This document shows, piece by piece, positions 17,271 through 25,333 of a stretch of DNA of 64,000 bases. The position numbers and the translations under genes are program-made. The notes under the pieces are model-generated. The model saw nothing but the letters and a program-made list of their open reading frames with translations. It was not told the origin of the DNA and ran no database searches. The DNA comes from Pseudobdellovibrionaceae bacterium (lineage in GTDB: Bacteria; Bdellovibrionota; FAC87; UBA2466; JACKAF01), in assembly GCA_020635235.1 (NCBI GenBank), contig JACKAF010000001.1:372001-436000 (forward strand), in the 5' to 3' direction. Position 1 is the first letter of the stretch; every line of letters begins with the position of its first letter.

Positions 17271-17371
17271 TGATCAATTGCAGGCTCTCTGACTCGTTGA
17301 TCCGAGGGCAAAAGATCCCACGGCTTTTGGCAAAACAATCCACAGGGGGCGACAAACAATCCCCAGTTTTT

Positions 17372-18688
17372 TTAGCGAATAAGACCTTCGATTTCGGTGA
17401 TGTGATTGAGCGTCTCGGCATCACTCCTGGCAAGATCAGAAATCTTGCTGACGCCGTGCAGGATAGTGGTGTGATCCTTCCCGCCCATAAATCGTCCGAT
17501 TTCGGGGAAGGACATCAACAAGTACTTCCTTAGGAGGTACATGCAGATCTGGCGTGGGAAGGTGAGTTTGCGGACTCTTTTGTCCGATTTCAAATCCGTG
17601 GTTTTTACGTTGAAGTGGATGCTCACCAACTTGAGGATCGCCTCGGGTGTAAGCTCGTGCTTATGTTTGGGGGCAATGTCCTTCATCGTCTGGCTGGCGA
17701 GTTCCACATTGATGGGGACTCCCATCAAGGTGGCGTAGGCCTGCAGTCGGTGCAGCGCCCCTTCCAACTCCCGAATGTTGTTCTTCACATGGGTCGCGAT
17801 GAACTCTGCGACTTCATCCGGAAGTGGGATCCCCTCGAGCTCCGCCTTGTTCTTTAGAATCGCCACACGCGTTTCGATCTCGGGTGGCTGTAGGTCTGCC
17901 ACCAGTCCCCACTCAAAACGCGTTTGTAGGCGCTTCTCCAAGCCAGGAATGTCCTTCGGATAACGGTCCGAGGTCACAATAATCTGCTTACGCAATTCGT
18001 GGAGCGAATTGAAGGTGTAGAAAAACTCTTCCTGCGTTCTTTCCTTGCCGGCCAAGAAGTGAATGTCATCCAACAGGAGGACGTCACAGCCGCGCCGATA
18101 CTTTTCTCTAAACTCGCGCATTCGGTCGAGGCGGATCGCCTGAATCAATTCGTTGGTGAAGGCCTCGCAGGACAGGAAAATGACTTTGAGGTTCTTGTCC
18201 ATGAGCGAGACTTCGTAGCCGATGGCTCTGAGCAAGTGGGTCTTACCGAGACCGGCGCCTCCGAATAGGAAAAGCGGGTTGTAGGCCTGGCCCGGTTGTT
18301 TTGCTACCGCGAGACAGGCGGCGTGCGCAAATTGGTTTGAACTTCCCACGACGAAGGTATCGAAAGTGTATTTGGAGTCGAAGGGAGAGCTCTCGTAGAG
18401 CTGCCCGAGAGCGTACGGAGAAATTTCTGTTTGCTCGGGCGAAGACCCCGCGCCCGTGACGAGCATGGAGATAGGTAGCTTCGTCAGCCTTTGCTTCTTC
18501 AGAATTTCCTTAACGATGGGCAGGCACTTTTGCTCGAAGTTTTCCTTTGCAAAAGAATCAGAGAATTCCAGGCGCAAGCCCGACTTTTTGGCCTCGCCCC
18601 GAGTCCGTTCAACGTAGGAATGGTAGACATGGCTCGGCAGCACATGTTTCAGTTGTGTTTGAATATCTTCCCACAGTGTATCTTCCAT
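17372..18688 (-). CDS. dnaA: Chromosomal replication initiator DnaA
   Basis: 438 residues, near the usual 440-470. Domain I is at the N-terminus. The AAA+ domain has Walker A FGGAGLGKTHLL, Walker B LLLDDIHFLAGKERTQEEFFYTFN (in two parts) and a sensor region. Domain IV carries the DnaA-box recognition signature GGKDHTTILHG. DnaA opens oriC and loads the helicase. The gene reads towards the box-rich region and is divergent from rpmH; its start has only a weak ribosome site. Confidence 0.97.
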   Translation of the reverse strand: MEDTLWEDIQTQLKHVLPSHVYHSYVERTRGEAKKSGLRLEFSDSFAKENFEQKCLPIVKEILKKQRLTKLPISMLVTGAGSSPEQTEISPYALGQLYESSPFDSKYTFDTFVVGSSNQFAHAACLAVAKQPGQAYNPLFLFGGAGLGKTHLLRAIGYEVSLMDKNLKVIFLSCEAFTNELIQAIRLDRMREFREKYRRGCDVLLLDDIHFLAGKERTQEEFFYTFNSLHELRKQIIVTSDRYPKDIPGLEKRLQTRFEWGLVADLQPPEIETRVAILKNKAELEGIPLPDEVAEFIATHVKNNIRELEGALHRLQAYATLMGVPINVELASQTMKDIAPKHKHELTPEAILKLVSIHFNVKTTDLKSDKRVRKLTFPRQICMYLLRKYLLMSFPEIGRFMGGKDHTTILHGVSKISDLARSDAETLNHITEIEGLIR

Positions 18689-18813
18689 GCTGCTTTAGCC
18701 AACCGACCCAGGAAATTAGAGCCCGAGGAAAATAGCTAGCAAACCAAACGGCCGGGTATTTGGCAACAGGCGCTTCGGGGGGTTCCGCCGCAAAAGCGGA
18801 CTGGAGCCGAGCA

Positions 18814-18842
18814 TTGACACAGTGAAGGGTTTCTCCTAGACT
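18814..18842 (+). promoter_or_regulatory. Sigma-70-type promoter for the rpmH operon
   Basis: TTGACA (18814-18819), a 17-nt spacer and TAGACT (18837-18842) lie 35 nt before the rpmH start in the dnaA-rpmH divergent gap. The -35 is perfect and the -10 matches 4 of 6, placing transcription start near 18849. Confidence 0.75.
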
Positions 18843-18876
18843 GCGGAGCTTTGTTGGGAAAGTGTAGGGTAAGAAC

Positions 18877-19026
18877 GTGAAGCGAACCTATCAGCCAAGT
18901 CGAAGAAAGCGAAAGCGAGTGCACGGTTTCATGAAGCGCAATAGCGTGAAGGGCACCCGTTCTGTGCTCTCCCGCCGCAGGCGCAAAGGGCGTAGACGGC
19001 TCGTGGTGAAAACCGGCGGCAAATGA
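18877..19026 (+). CDS. rpmH: 50S ribosomal protein L34
   Basis: 49 residues from a GTG start: MKRTYQPSRRKRKRVHGF at the N-terminus and SRRRRKGRRRLVV near the C-terminus, the universal L34 pattern. It is a small basic protein of the large ribosomal subunit. It overlaps rnpA by 4 nt (ATGA), as in many bacteria, and follows a strong promoter. It is shorter than common ORF cut-offs and easily missed. Confidence 0.96.
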   Translation: MKRTYQPSRRKRKRVHGFMKRNSVKGTRSVLSRRRRKGRRRLVVKTGGK

Positions 19027-19373
19027 GCACGGCTGTCACTGAGCGTTTCCCTAAGACTGCCCGCCTTTTGAGGACTTCGGACTTTTCGTTTAGGCCGTTT
19101 AAGCGGTTTGAAACAGCCAGCTTTCGGATTTTTTACACGACGGCAGGCTCTGGCCGGCTAGGCTTATCCATCTCGAAGCGAGTTCTCAAGAATGCGAGCG
19201 CCCGCAACCGGGTCCGTCGACTCGCGCGCGAGGCTTTCCGCAAAAACCGCGAACTATTTGCGGGAATGGACTTAAACGTGGTGGGCCGCGAACGGCTCCG
19301 CGAGGCCTGGAAACAGCTCTCTACTAGAGACGTGGCCTCCGAGTTGTCCGACTTCATCGCCAAAACTCGTTAG
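19023..19373 (+). CDS. rnpA: Ribonuclease P protein component
   Basis: 116 residues, usual length. The RNA-binding RNR motif is present as SARNRVRRLAREAFR, and LGLSISKRVLKNA precedes it. The protein assists the catalytic RNase P RNA in trimming tRNA 5' ends. The ATG overlaps the rpmH stop. Position between rpmH and yidD is the conserved bacterial order. Confidence 0.95.
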   Translation: MSTAVTERFPKTARLLRTSDFSFRPFKRFETASFRIFYTTAGSGRLGLSISKRVLKNASARNRVRRLAREAFRKNRELFAGMDLNVVGRERLREAWKQLSTRDVASELSDFIAKTR

Positions 19374-19387
19374 GCAGGCGAGCTAAA

Positions 19388-19651
19388 ATGCGAATCTTAG
19401 TCGCCCTATTCCGAAATTCCATTCACATCCTGACCGGCTCTGGTCCTTGCTGTCGTTTCGTTCCCACATGCTCAGCGTACGCAGTCGAAGCGGTGGAGAG
19501 GCACGGGCTTTTCTCTGGCAGTTGGCTTTTTTTCCGGCGCTTGCTCCGGTGTTTACCGGGAGCGCGATTTGGTTACGACCCTGTTCCCACCCCGAAACGT
19601 ACGGGGCGAGCGATGGGCTTGAAGTTTGAAGGAGGCTCCGGTGGCCGGTAA
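19388..19651 (+). CDS. yidD: Membrane protein insertion efficiency factor YidD
   Basis: 87 residues with the three-cysteine family core CCRFVPTCSAYAVEAVERHG and LLRCLPGARFGYDPVP. It is a small amphipathic protein at the inner membrane that helps YidC-dependent insertion. It starts 14 nt after rnpA and overlaps the likely yidC start by 11 nt. Confidence 0.93.
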   Translation: MRILVALFRNSIHILTGSGPCCRFVPTCSAYAVEAVERHGLFSGSWLFFRRLLRCLPGARFGYDPVPTPKRTGRAMGLKFEGGSGGR

Positions 19652-21269
19652 GACCTGGATTGCTGTGGTTCTGTGTTTTTTGGTTTGGTACGGCTACTTA
19701 AAGTGGTTTGCGCCAAAACCCCCGGTCGAAGCACCCACCACCGAGGCCACAGGGGAAATGGTCTCCCCCGAGGGAACCGCCAGCCTTCCGTCCTTGCCCG
19801 CGGATGGGCTCTTTAGTGGGCGCGTGCTCCAGGCGTTCCAGACTGCCGTTGCCGATCCAGCACTCAAGCTCGAGTCCCCTTCGGTCCAGGCCGAGTTCCA
19901 GAAAGTAGGGGGCAACATCCACTCGATAGTTTTGCCCAACTACCATGAAACCGTTAAGGACACTTCCCCGCTGGTGGCGCCGGTCTCAGAGACCAAGACG
20001 CCGTTTTCACTGGCTACCCTTTTTTCTGATCCGTCCCTTAAGGAATTTGAAGTCTCCCCGTATGCGGGATCCGTCGAGTCCGGCACCCTGGTGATGACGC
20101 ACAAGGCCACCCCGGGGCTTAGCGTCACAAAGACCTACCGCCTCGATGAGAAAGCGTATTTTGGCTCTATGGAAATCCAAATCCGCTTTCCGGAGAAGTC
20201 GGGCAAAAGCGACTGGGGACAACTTGTCATACCGCTTGGCGGTACCGGTTTGGAGTTCAAGGCGCAGGAGCCTTTGAACGCGTGGGAAGCCGTCGCTTAC
20301 CAGTCCGATTCCGTAACGCGCCACCACATTAGTGATTTGGAGGCCGCGGAAGAGCAGAAGGGGAATACGGGTTGGATCGCTTTCGGGAACCGTTACTTTA
20401 CGACGGTCGCCGCCAACGAGTCTGAGATAAATCCTGACGTGGTGTTTCAAGGCGGCGAGGCTTTTAAGGGAGCTTACCTGCGCTACCCTCTTAAGCTGAA
20501 AGCTGGGCAAAACTCCCTCAGTTTCAGGGTGCGCCTTTATACTGGGCCCAAGGACCTGAACAACCTCAAAGAAATTGCCGGACTGTCCAAGCTAGTCGAT
20601 TACGGGATGTTCTCGGTGGTCGCGTTCCCTTTGCTGCACCTGCTCAAATTTTTCTACAATTTCGTGAAAAACTACGGTGTGGCTATCATCCTCTTGACGC
20701 TACTGGTCAGAGGTCTCTTCTACCCACTTACGCAAAAGAGCATGCGCAGCATGAAAGCCATGCAGAAGCTTCAGCCGCAGATCAATGCCCTCAAGGAAAA
20801 GTACAAGGACGATCGGGAGCGATTGAACCGCGAGCAAATGGCTTTGTTTAAGACTCACAAGGTGAACCCGGCCGCCGGGTGTTTGCCGATCCTCATTCAG
20901 CTTCCGGTCTTCATCGCGCTCTATCAGGTACTCGCGAACTCGATGGAACTTTTTCACCAACCCTTCTTTGGTTGGGTAATGGATTTGTCCGCCAAGGATC
21001 CATTTTATATTTATCCAATTCTGATGGGCGTTGCCATGTTCTTCCAACAAAGGATGACTCCTTCCGCCGGAATGGAACCCATGCAACAAAAGATGATGAT
21101 GTTCATGCCGATCGTATTTACGTTCTTCATGATCAATCTCCCGTCAGGCCTGACGTTGTATATTTTTGTGAGCACGCTACTTGGTATGGCCCAGCAGTTG
21201 TACACCAATCGTGAAACACCCAGTCCCGCAGCCGCAGTAGTCGACTCCCCCAGTACAGAAAAGGGTTAA
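19641..21269 (+). CDS. yidC: Membrane protein insertase YidC
   Basis: 542 residues from the GTG at 19641, preferred because AAGGAGG lies just upstream; a TTG at 19626 would add five residues. The first helix (TWIAVVLCFLVWYGYLKWF) is followed by a ~300-residue periplasmic P1 domain, then the conserved five-helix insertase core (for example NYGVAIILLTLLVRGLFYPL, with the key Arg, and AAGCLPILIQLPVFIALYQV). It inserts and folds inner-membrane proteins with or without SecYEG. The jag/khpB gene that often follows is not present. Confidence 0.95.
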   Translation: MAGKTWIAVVLCFLVWYGYLKWFAPKPPVEAPTTEATGEMVSPEGTASLPSLPADGLFSGRVLQAFQTAVADPALKLESPSVQAEFQKVGGNIHSIVLPNYHETVKDTSPLVAPVSETKTPFSLATLFSDPSLKEFEVSPYAGSVESGTLVMTHKATPGLSVTKTYRLDEKAYFGSMEIQIRFPEKSGKSDWGQLVIPLGGTGLEFKAQEPLNAWEAVAYQSDSVTRHHISDLEAAEEQKGNTGWIAFGNRYFTTVAANESEINPDVVFQGGEAFKGAYLRYPLKLKAGQNSLSFRVRLYTGPKDLNNLKEIAGLSKLVDYGMFSVVAFPLLHLLKFFYNFVKNYGVAIILLTLLVRGLFYPLTQKSMRSMKAMQKLQPQINALKEKYKDDRERLNREQMALFKTHKVNPAAGCLPILIQLPVFIALYQVLANSMELFHQPFFGWVMDLSAKDPFYIYPILMGVAMFFQQRMTPSAGMEPMQQKMMMFMPIVFTFFMINLPSGLTLYIFVSTLLGMAQQLYTNRETPSPAAAVVDSPSTEKG

Positions 21270-21324
21270 GCATCTCTGTCGTCGGCGGCGCGTGCCACGG
21301 CGATAGCTTTGCTGACTAGAGAAT

Positions 21325-22692
21325 ATGAGAAGCCGCTTAGACAAGTCGGAAACCATATTTGCGCTTTGTTCCGGTCCGCTCCCAAGTGCAGTGGCAATAG
21401 TACGTGTCTCGGGACCGCGAGCGCTCACCATTGGGCGAGAAATTTTTCGCTCGCCTTCTTTTCGTGGCGAGTTCGAACGCGGAATGTATTTCGGTAGTTT
21501 TGTTGGAGAAGGCGAAACACCGATAGACGAGGGCTTGCTTTTAGTTTTTCCCGATCACCGTTCATTTACAGGCGAGGCATCACTCGAATTTCAATGTCAT
21601 GGATCGCCAGCGGTAGTGAGTGCTTTGGAAAAGCGCTTGATAGAATTGGCAGCTCGGCCTGCTCAGCCGGGCGAGTTTTCTTACCGCGCTTATTTGAACG
21701 AGAAGCTAAGTGCCACTGAAATTGAAAACCTGCGGGATCTGTTTCGAGCGCAGGACTCCATAGATGTGGCCAATATATATAGACGCCGCGATGGGGCCAC
21801 GACAGAGCTGGTGCAAAGGCTTCGAAGCGCCCTCACGGGGCTTTTAGCGGTACTCGACACGGCCATCGACTTTTCCGAGGAGTACGCTGAGGTTACTCAG
21901 CAGGCTCGTGGACCGCTGGATTTGGCTATTCGCGAGTGCTCATTGGCTATTCAACGCTACTCCCGCCTCAATGGCAGCTCAAACTCTCCGAGGGTGGCGC
22001 TTGTGGGACGTCCAAATGCCGGCAAGTCCTCTCTCTTCAACGCAATTCTGTGCCGGTACCGCGCTATTGTCCATGACAAGCCGGGGACGACCCGCGATGT
22101 GCTGGAGGAAGACTTCATGCTGCAGGGTAGGCGCTGGCGTCTTGTCGATACGGCCGGGCGCCACGACAAAGCGACAGGGACCGAACGTGAAGGGATTGAG
22201 CTCGGCGACAGTTATCTCGAAGGCGCAGCGTTTTGGGTTTTGGTGGTAGACGGGACCGTCGGCCTAACGGAAATAGAGACGGACTTGCTCCAGCGCTACC
22301 GCTCCAAACCATTTGTCATTGTGTGGAACAAGTCCGATCTACCCGGGTGGACCTACCCAGCCGATCTGGGTGCCCTTCCCGCAGCCCCAGTCCGGCTTTC
22401 TGCCCTCCACGCCGATGGCATGGAGGCATTCTGGTCTGCGATGGACGCACTTGCAGGCGTTTCCTCACCCAGCGCGCACGGTCCGCTGCCTACTCACCGT
22501 GAGTACGCAGCGCTGCTTGAGGTGAATAGCCGACTACTCAGTCTGCGAGAGCGTCTCGACGGCGATGAGCTTCCGGAATACCTTTCCGAGGAGGCTCGCC
22601 TGGTGGTGAATCTTTTGGAAGGCCTTGTGGGAGAAGTCGATACTGAACATGTTTTGGACCGCGTTTTCTCGGAGTTTTGCATTGGAAAGTAG
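21325..22692 (+). CDS. mnmE: tRNA uridine-5-carboxymethylaminomethyl modification GTPase
   Basis: 455 residues. The tetrahydrofolate-binding N-terminal domain (ETIFALCSGPLPSAVAIVRVSG) is followed by helical and G domains: P-loop GRPNAGKSS, GTTRD switch, DTAGRH and NKSD. The C-terminal Cys motif FCIGK is present. With MnmG it forms the cmnm5 modification at wobble U34 of certain tRNAs. A perfect parS site begins 4 nt after its stop, and mnmG follows. Confidence 0.96.
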   Translation: MRSRLDKSETIFALCSGPLPSAVAIVRVSGPRALTIGREIFRSPSFRGEFERGMYFGSFVGEGETPIDEGLLLVFPDHRSFTGEASLEFQCHGSPAVVSALEKRLIELAARPAQPGEFSYRAYLNEKLSATEIENLRDLFRAQDSIDVANIYRRRDGATTELVQRLRSALTGLLAVLDTAIDFSEEYAEVTQQARGPLDLAIRECSLAIQRYSRLNGSSNSPRVALVGRPNAGKSSLFNAILCRYRAIVHDKPGTTRDVLEEDFMLQGRRWRLVDTAGRHDKATGTEREGIELGDSYLEGAAFWVLVVDGTVGLTEIETDLLQRYRSKPFVIVWNKSDLPGWTYPADLGALPAAPVRLSALHADGMEAFWSAMDALAGVSSPSAHGPLPTHREYAALLEVNSRLLSLRERLDGDELPEYLSEEARLVVNLLEGLVGEVDTEHVLDRVFSEFCIGK

Positions 22693-22695
22693 TTT

Positions 22696-22711
22696 TGTTC
22701 CACGTGAAACA
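22696..22711. promoter_or_regulatory. parS: parS site 1
   Basis: TGTTCCACGTGAAACA, identical over 16 of 16 bases to the classic Bacillus-type parS, in the 42-nt gap between mnmE and mnmG. It is the expected ParB loading site, with parA/parB about 2.6 kb downstream. Confidence 0.95.
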
Positions 22712-22734
22712 CACGCCTTTCAGTTGTTCTCGGG

Positions 22735-24663
22735 GTGTTCCACGTGAAACATTTTGATGTGATCGTCATCGGGGGTGGACACGCGGGCTGCGAGGCCGCG
22801 CTCGCCGTTTCCCGAATGGGGCTCCAGGTTGCGCTCGTGACTTTGTCGGCGGAGACGATTGGGGTCATGTCGTGCAATCCGTGTATTGGCGGGGTGGGAA
22901 AAGGACAGCTCGTAAAAGAGATTGACGCTCTCGGTGGGGAGATGGGCATCAACGCCGACTACACAGGCATCCAGTTCCGCCGCCTGAACACGCGCAAGGG
23001 CAGCGCTGTGCAGTCGTCGAGGTGCCAGTCGGACAAAGGGCTCTACGCCGCACGCATGCAGACCGTGATCACTGGCCAAGAGCGCCTGACTGTCATTGAA
23101 GCGGAAGTCAAACGCCTCATCACCGATAGCGGTTCGATCAAAGGCGTGGAGATCGCCACTGCGGGACAGACTGAGCTTCTTGAGGCGCCTGCAGCGCTAG
23201 TGACAGCGGGTACCTTCATGAAAGGTGTCATGCACTGCGGAGAACAGCTGACCCGTGGGGGACGGATCGGGGAAGCCGGCTCCTACGGCCTCTCCGATCA
23301 GCTGGCAGAACTTGGTTTTGTAGTGCAACGGCTGAAGACTGGTACACCTCCTCGCCTCAAGGCGGAGTCCCTGGACTATTCGCTGCTCCAGGTCCAACAC
23401 GGCGACGACCCTCCCCGGCGTTTTAGCTTCTCCGCGACAGAAATCCCACTTCGACAAGTCCAGTGCCACCTGACATTCACCAATGCGCAAACCCACAAGG
23501 TCATTTCAGATAATTTGAGCTTGTCACCCCTCTATAGCGGACGGATCAAAGGCATCGGGCCGCGCTACTGCCCGTCTATCGAAGATAAAGTCGTTAAATT
23601 TCCAGATAAACCGCGGCATCAGGTATTTTTGGAACCCGAAGCGCTCGATTCCGACTCCATATACCCCAACGGAGTGTCCACTAGCCTTCCCGCCGAGATT
23701 CAGGAGCGTTTCATCCGCAGTATCCCAGGGTGTGAACACGCAGAGTTCCTCCGCTACGGCTACGCGGTCGAATACGACTGCATCGACGCCCGACAGCTGG
23801 ATCACAGTCTCGAATCGAAGCTTGTTCGAGGGCTCTACTTCGCTGGCCAGGTCAATGGAACCTCAGGCTATGAAGAGGCCGCCGCCCAGGGCATCGTCGC
23901 CGGCATAAACGCAGCGTTGAGAGTCCAAGGGGAAGCGCCCCTGCGCCTTTCTCGCGCAGAATCCTACATCGGGGTCATGGTGGACGATCTTGTTTCACGT
24001 GGAACAAACGAACCGTACCGGATGTTTACCTCGAGAGCAGAGTTCAGACTCTCTTTGCGCGAGGACAACGCGGATTTGCGGCTTCGGCCTTACGGAATTC
24101 GGGTGGGCCTCGTTGGAGCGGAGCAGGCGGAAATCTTTGCCGAACGTCAGCGGCGATTGGAAGTCGCCCGTGGCGCCTTAAAAGTGTTCCACGTGAAACA
24201 GAAGAGTTTGATGGGAGAGTTTCTCGAGGGGGTGGGGGTGGCAATTCCGACCAGCGGAGAACGCCTCCACAGGTTATTAAAGCGCCCCGAAGTGTCTTTG
24301 GACTTGCTGGCCTCACAGCCGGAGTCGCCAACAGAATTGCAGTTGGAGCCCCAAGACCGGGAGACATTGGAAATCGAGGTCAAGTACGAGGGCTACATCG
24401 ATATCCAGGCCCAGGAAATCCAGCGGCTAAAGAAACTGGAGTCTACTCGCATCCCCGAGTCGATGGACTTTTTCCTCGTGCCCGGCCTTTCGCATGAGGT
24501 ACGCGAAAAGCTCACACGGCAGAGGCCGGAGACGCTTGCGGACGCAGCCGGCCTTTCCGGAGTGACCCCCGCCGCATTGACCGCTATTCTAGCGGGCATA
24601 AAGAACGGTAAAGGACGAAACGCTGCAGACACTCAGCCAACAACTGGCCACTCTTCCCACTAA
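22735..24663 (+). CDS. mnmG: tRNA uridine-5-carboxymethylaminomethyl modification enzyme MnmG (GidA)
   Basis: 642 residues. The FAD-binding motif VIVIGGGHAGCEAAL lies at the N-terminus, followed by MSCNPCIGGVGKG, GTNEPYRMFTSRAEFRL and the C-terminal MnmE-binding helices. It pairs with MnmE to modify wobble uridine. The start is ambiguous because it lies inside a parS site: GTG 22735 gives MFHVKHFDV, GTG 22744 gives MKHFDV, closer to the usual family start. Two more perfect parS sites are inside the coding sequence; one encodes VFHVKQ in a variable region, the other encodes the conserved LVSRGTN on the opposite orientation. Confidence 0.95.
   Translation: MFHVKHFDVIVIGGGHAGCEAALAVSRMGLQVALVTLSAETIGVMSCNPCIGGVGKGQLVKEIDALGGEMGINADYTGIQFRRLNTRKGSAVQSSRCQSDKGLYAARMQTVITGQERLTVIEAEVKRLITDSGSIKGVEIATAGQTELLEAPAALVTAGTFMKGVMHCGEQLTRGGRIGEAGSYGLSDQLAELGFVVQRLKTGTPPRLKAESLDYSLLQVQHGDDPPRRFSFSATEIPLRQVQCHLTFTNAQTHKVISDNLSLSPLYSGRIKGIGPRYCPSIEDKVVKFPDKPRHQVFLEPEALDSDSIYPNGVSTSLPAEIQERFIRSIPGCEHAEFLRYGYAVEYDCIDARQLDHSLESKLVRGLYFAGQVNGTSGYEEAAAQGIVAGINAALRVQGEAPLRLSRAESYIGVMVDDLVSRGTNEPYRMFTSRAEFRLSLREDNADLRLRPYGIRVGLVGAEQAEIFAERQRRLEVARGALKVFHVKQKSLMGEFLEGVGVAIPTSGERLHRLLKRPEVSLDLLASQPESPTELQLEPQDRETLEIEVKYEGYIDIQAQEIQRLKKLESTRIPESMDFFLVPGLSHEVREKLTRQRPETLADAAGLSGVTPAALTAILAGIKNGKGRNAADTQPTTGHSSH
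22736..22751. promoter_or_regulatory. parS: parS site 2, spanning the mnmG start
   Basis: A perfect TGTTCCACGTGAAACA whose centre is 40 nt from site 1. It covers the GTG start region of mnmG, so bound ParB could affect mnmG transcription or elongation. Confidence 0.95.
23991..24006. promoter_or_regulatory. parS: parS site 3, inside mnmG
   Basis: TGTTTCACGTGGAACA, the exact reverse complement of the other parS copies, so inverted relative to them. It encodes part of DDLVSRGTNEP, a conserved MnmG segment, so both the protein and the site are under constraint. Confidence 0.95.
24185..24200. promoter_or_regulatory. parS: parS site 4, inside mnmG
   Basis: Perfect TGTTCCACGTGAAACA within mnmG, encoding VFHVKQ in a poorly conserved linker. 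It lies 178 nt after site 3 and about 1.1 kb upstream of parA. Confidence 0.95.
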
Positions 24664-24676
24664 AGCTCGCCTCGCA

Positions 24677-25267
24677 GTGGAGGGGCCGCTATGGGAGAAG
24701 TTGGAGAAACATTTCGAGCTCCTCCTGAAGTGGAACGATCATGCTGGCCTCATCTCCCCACACACTGTGCGGAATGCACTCGCGGTGCACTACTACGACA
24801 GCATCCACTTGAGCCGCTTTGTGAATCGGTACGTTGTGGGAAGTAGTCTGCGCGACATCGGTTCGGGAGGTGGGTTTCCCGGAATTGTGTACGCGATCCT
24901 TTTTCCAGAGCACCGTATTCGGCTCTACGAGCGCAACAAAAAGAAACGGAGCTTTCTTGCAAAAGCAGTGGCAGAATTGGGAATTGAAAACTGTTCGATA
25001 GAAGTTATGGACGCCGTTAGGGAAACGGACCTGCTGATGTCGCGAGCGACTTTTGGTGCAGAAAAGTTTTTCGATAGCGTGGACCCGTTTCTTCTTCCTG
25101 GTGCGAGGACTGTTTTGAGTTGGGGCGGGGGTAACAAAACCTACCCGCACAATCCAGAGTTTCAGTCATTGGCTGTGGAACAGTATGAGCTACCTTTCGA
25201 CGCAGGAAGACGAGGAGTGGAGATCGTGGAATATCACCCATCTGTCGACGCTATGCGAGATAGATAG
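24677..25267 (+). CDS. rsmG: 16S rRNA (guanine-527-N7)-methyltransferase
   Basis: 196 residues from GTG 24677. The SAM-binding motif LRDIGSGGGFPGIVYAI and the following RLYERNKKKRSFL are typical of RsmG/GidB. It methylates G527 of 16S rRNA; loss in other bacteria gives low-level streptomycin resistance. The open frame extends upstream without an ATG, GTG or TTG (a homologous-looking ETLQTLSQQLATLPTKARLA precedes the GTG), so the real start may be a rare codon around 24623-24640. It lies between mnmG and parA in the conserved order. Confidence 0.92.
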   Translation: MEGPLWEKLEKHFELLLKWNDHAGLISPHTVRNALAVHYYDSIHLSRFVNRYVVGSSLRDIGSGGGFPGIVYAILFPEHRIRLYERNKKKRSFLAKAVAELGIENCSIEVMDAVRETDLLMSRATFGAEKFFDSVDPFLLPGARTVLSWGGGNKTYPHNPEFQSLAVEQYELPFDAGRRGVEIVEYHPSVDAMRDR

Positions 25268-25333
25268 AATGTTTTCGTTTGATTTCTTTTGTGATAAAAA
25301 GATTGGACCCTAACAGTGAACTCAAGAAATACC

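Larger units (their letters stand above)
16906..17371. other. oriC: Probable chromosomal replication origin (oriC) between dnaN and dnaA
   Basis: A 466-nt gene-free region between dnaN and dnaA. It holds four DnaA-box-like 9-mers on the minus strand (17040-17093) and five on the plus strand (17098-17163), an AT-rich segment (about 16925-16985) with a 16-bp palindrome and a TAGTAGTAGTA run, and seven GATC sites. These are the usual ingredients of bacterial oriC: DnaA binding, an unwinding element and sometimes methylation control. The rightmost ~200 nt (17164-17371) has no boxes, only two copies of an 11-mer. Origin function is inferred; strand-skew analysis would test it. Confidence 0.85.

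Noticed and set aside
17265..17283. Possible sigma-54 promoter (TGGCAC...TTGCA) in oriC
   Set aside because: The GG and GC elements are 13 nt apart, not the required 10.
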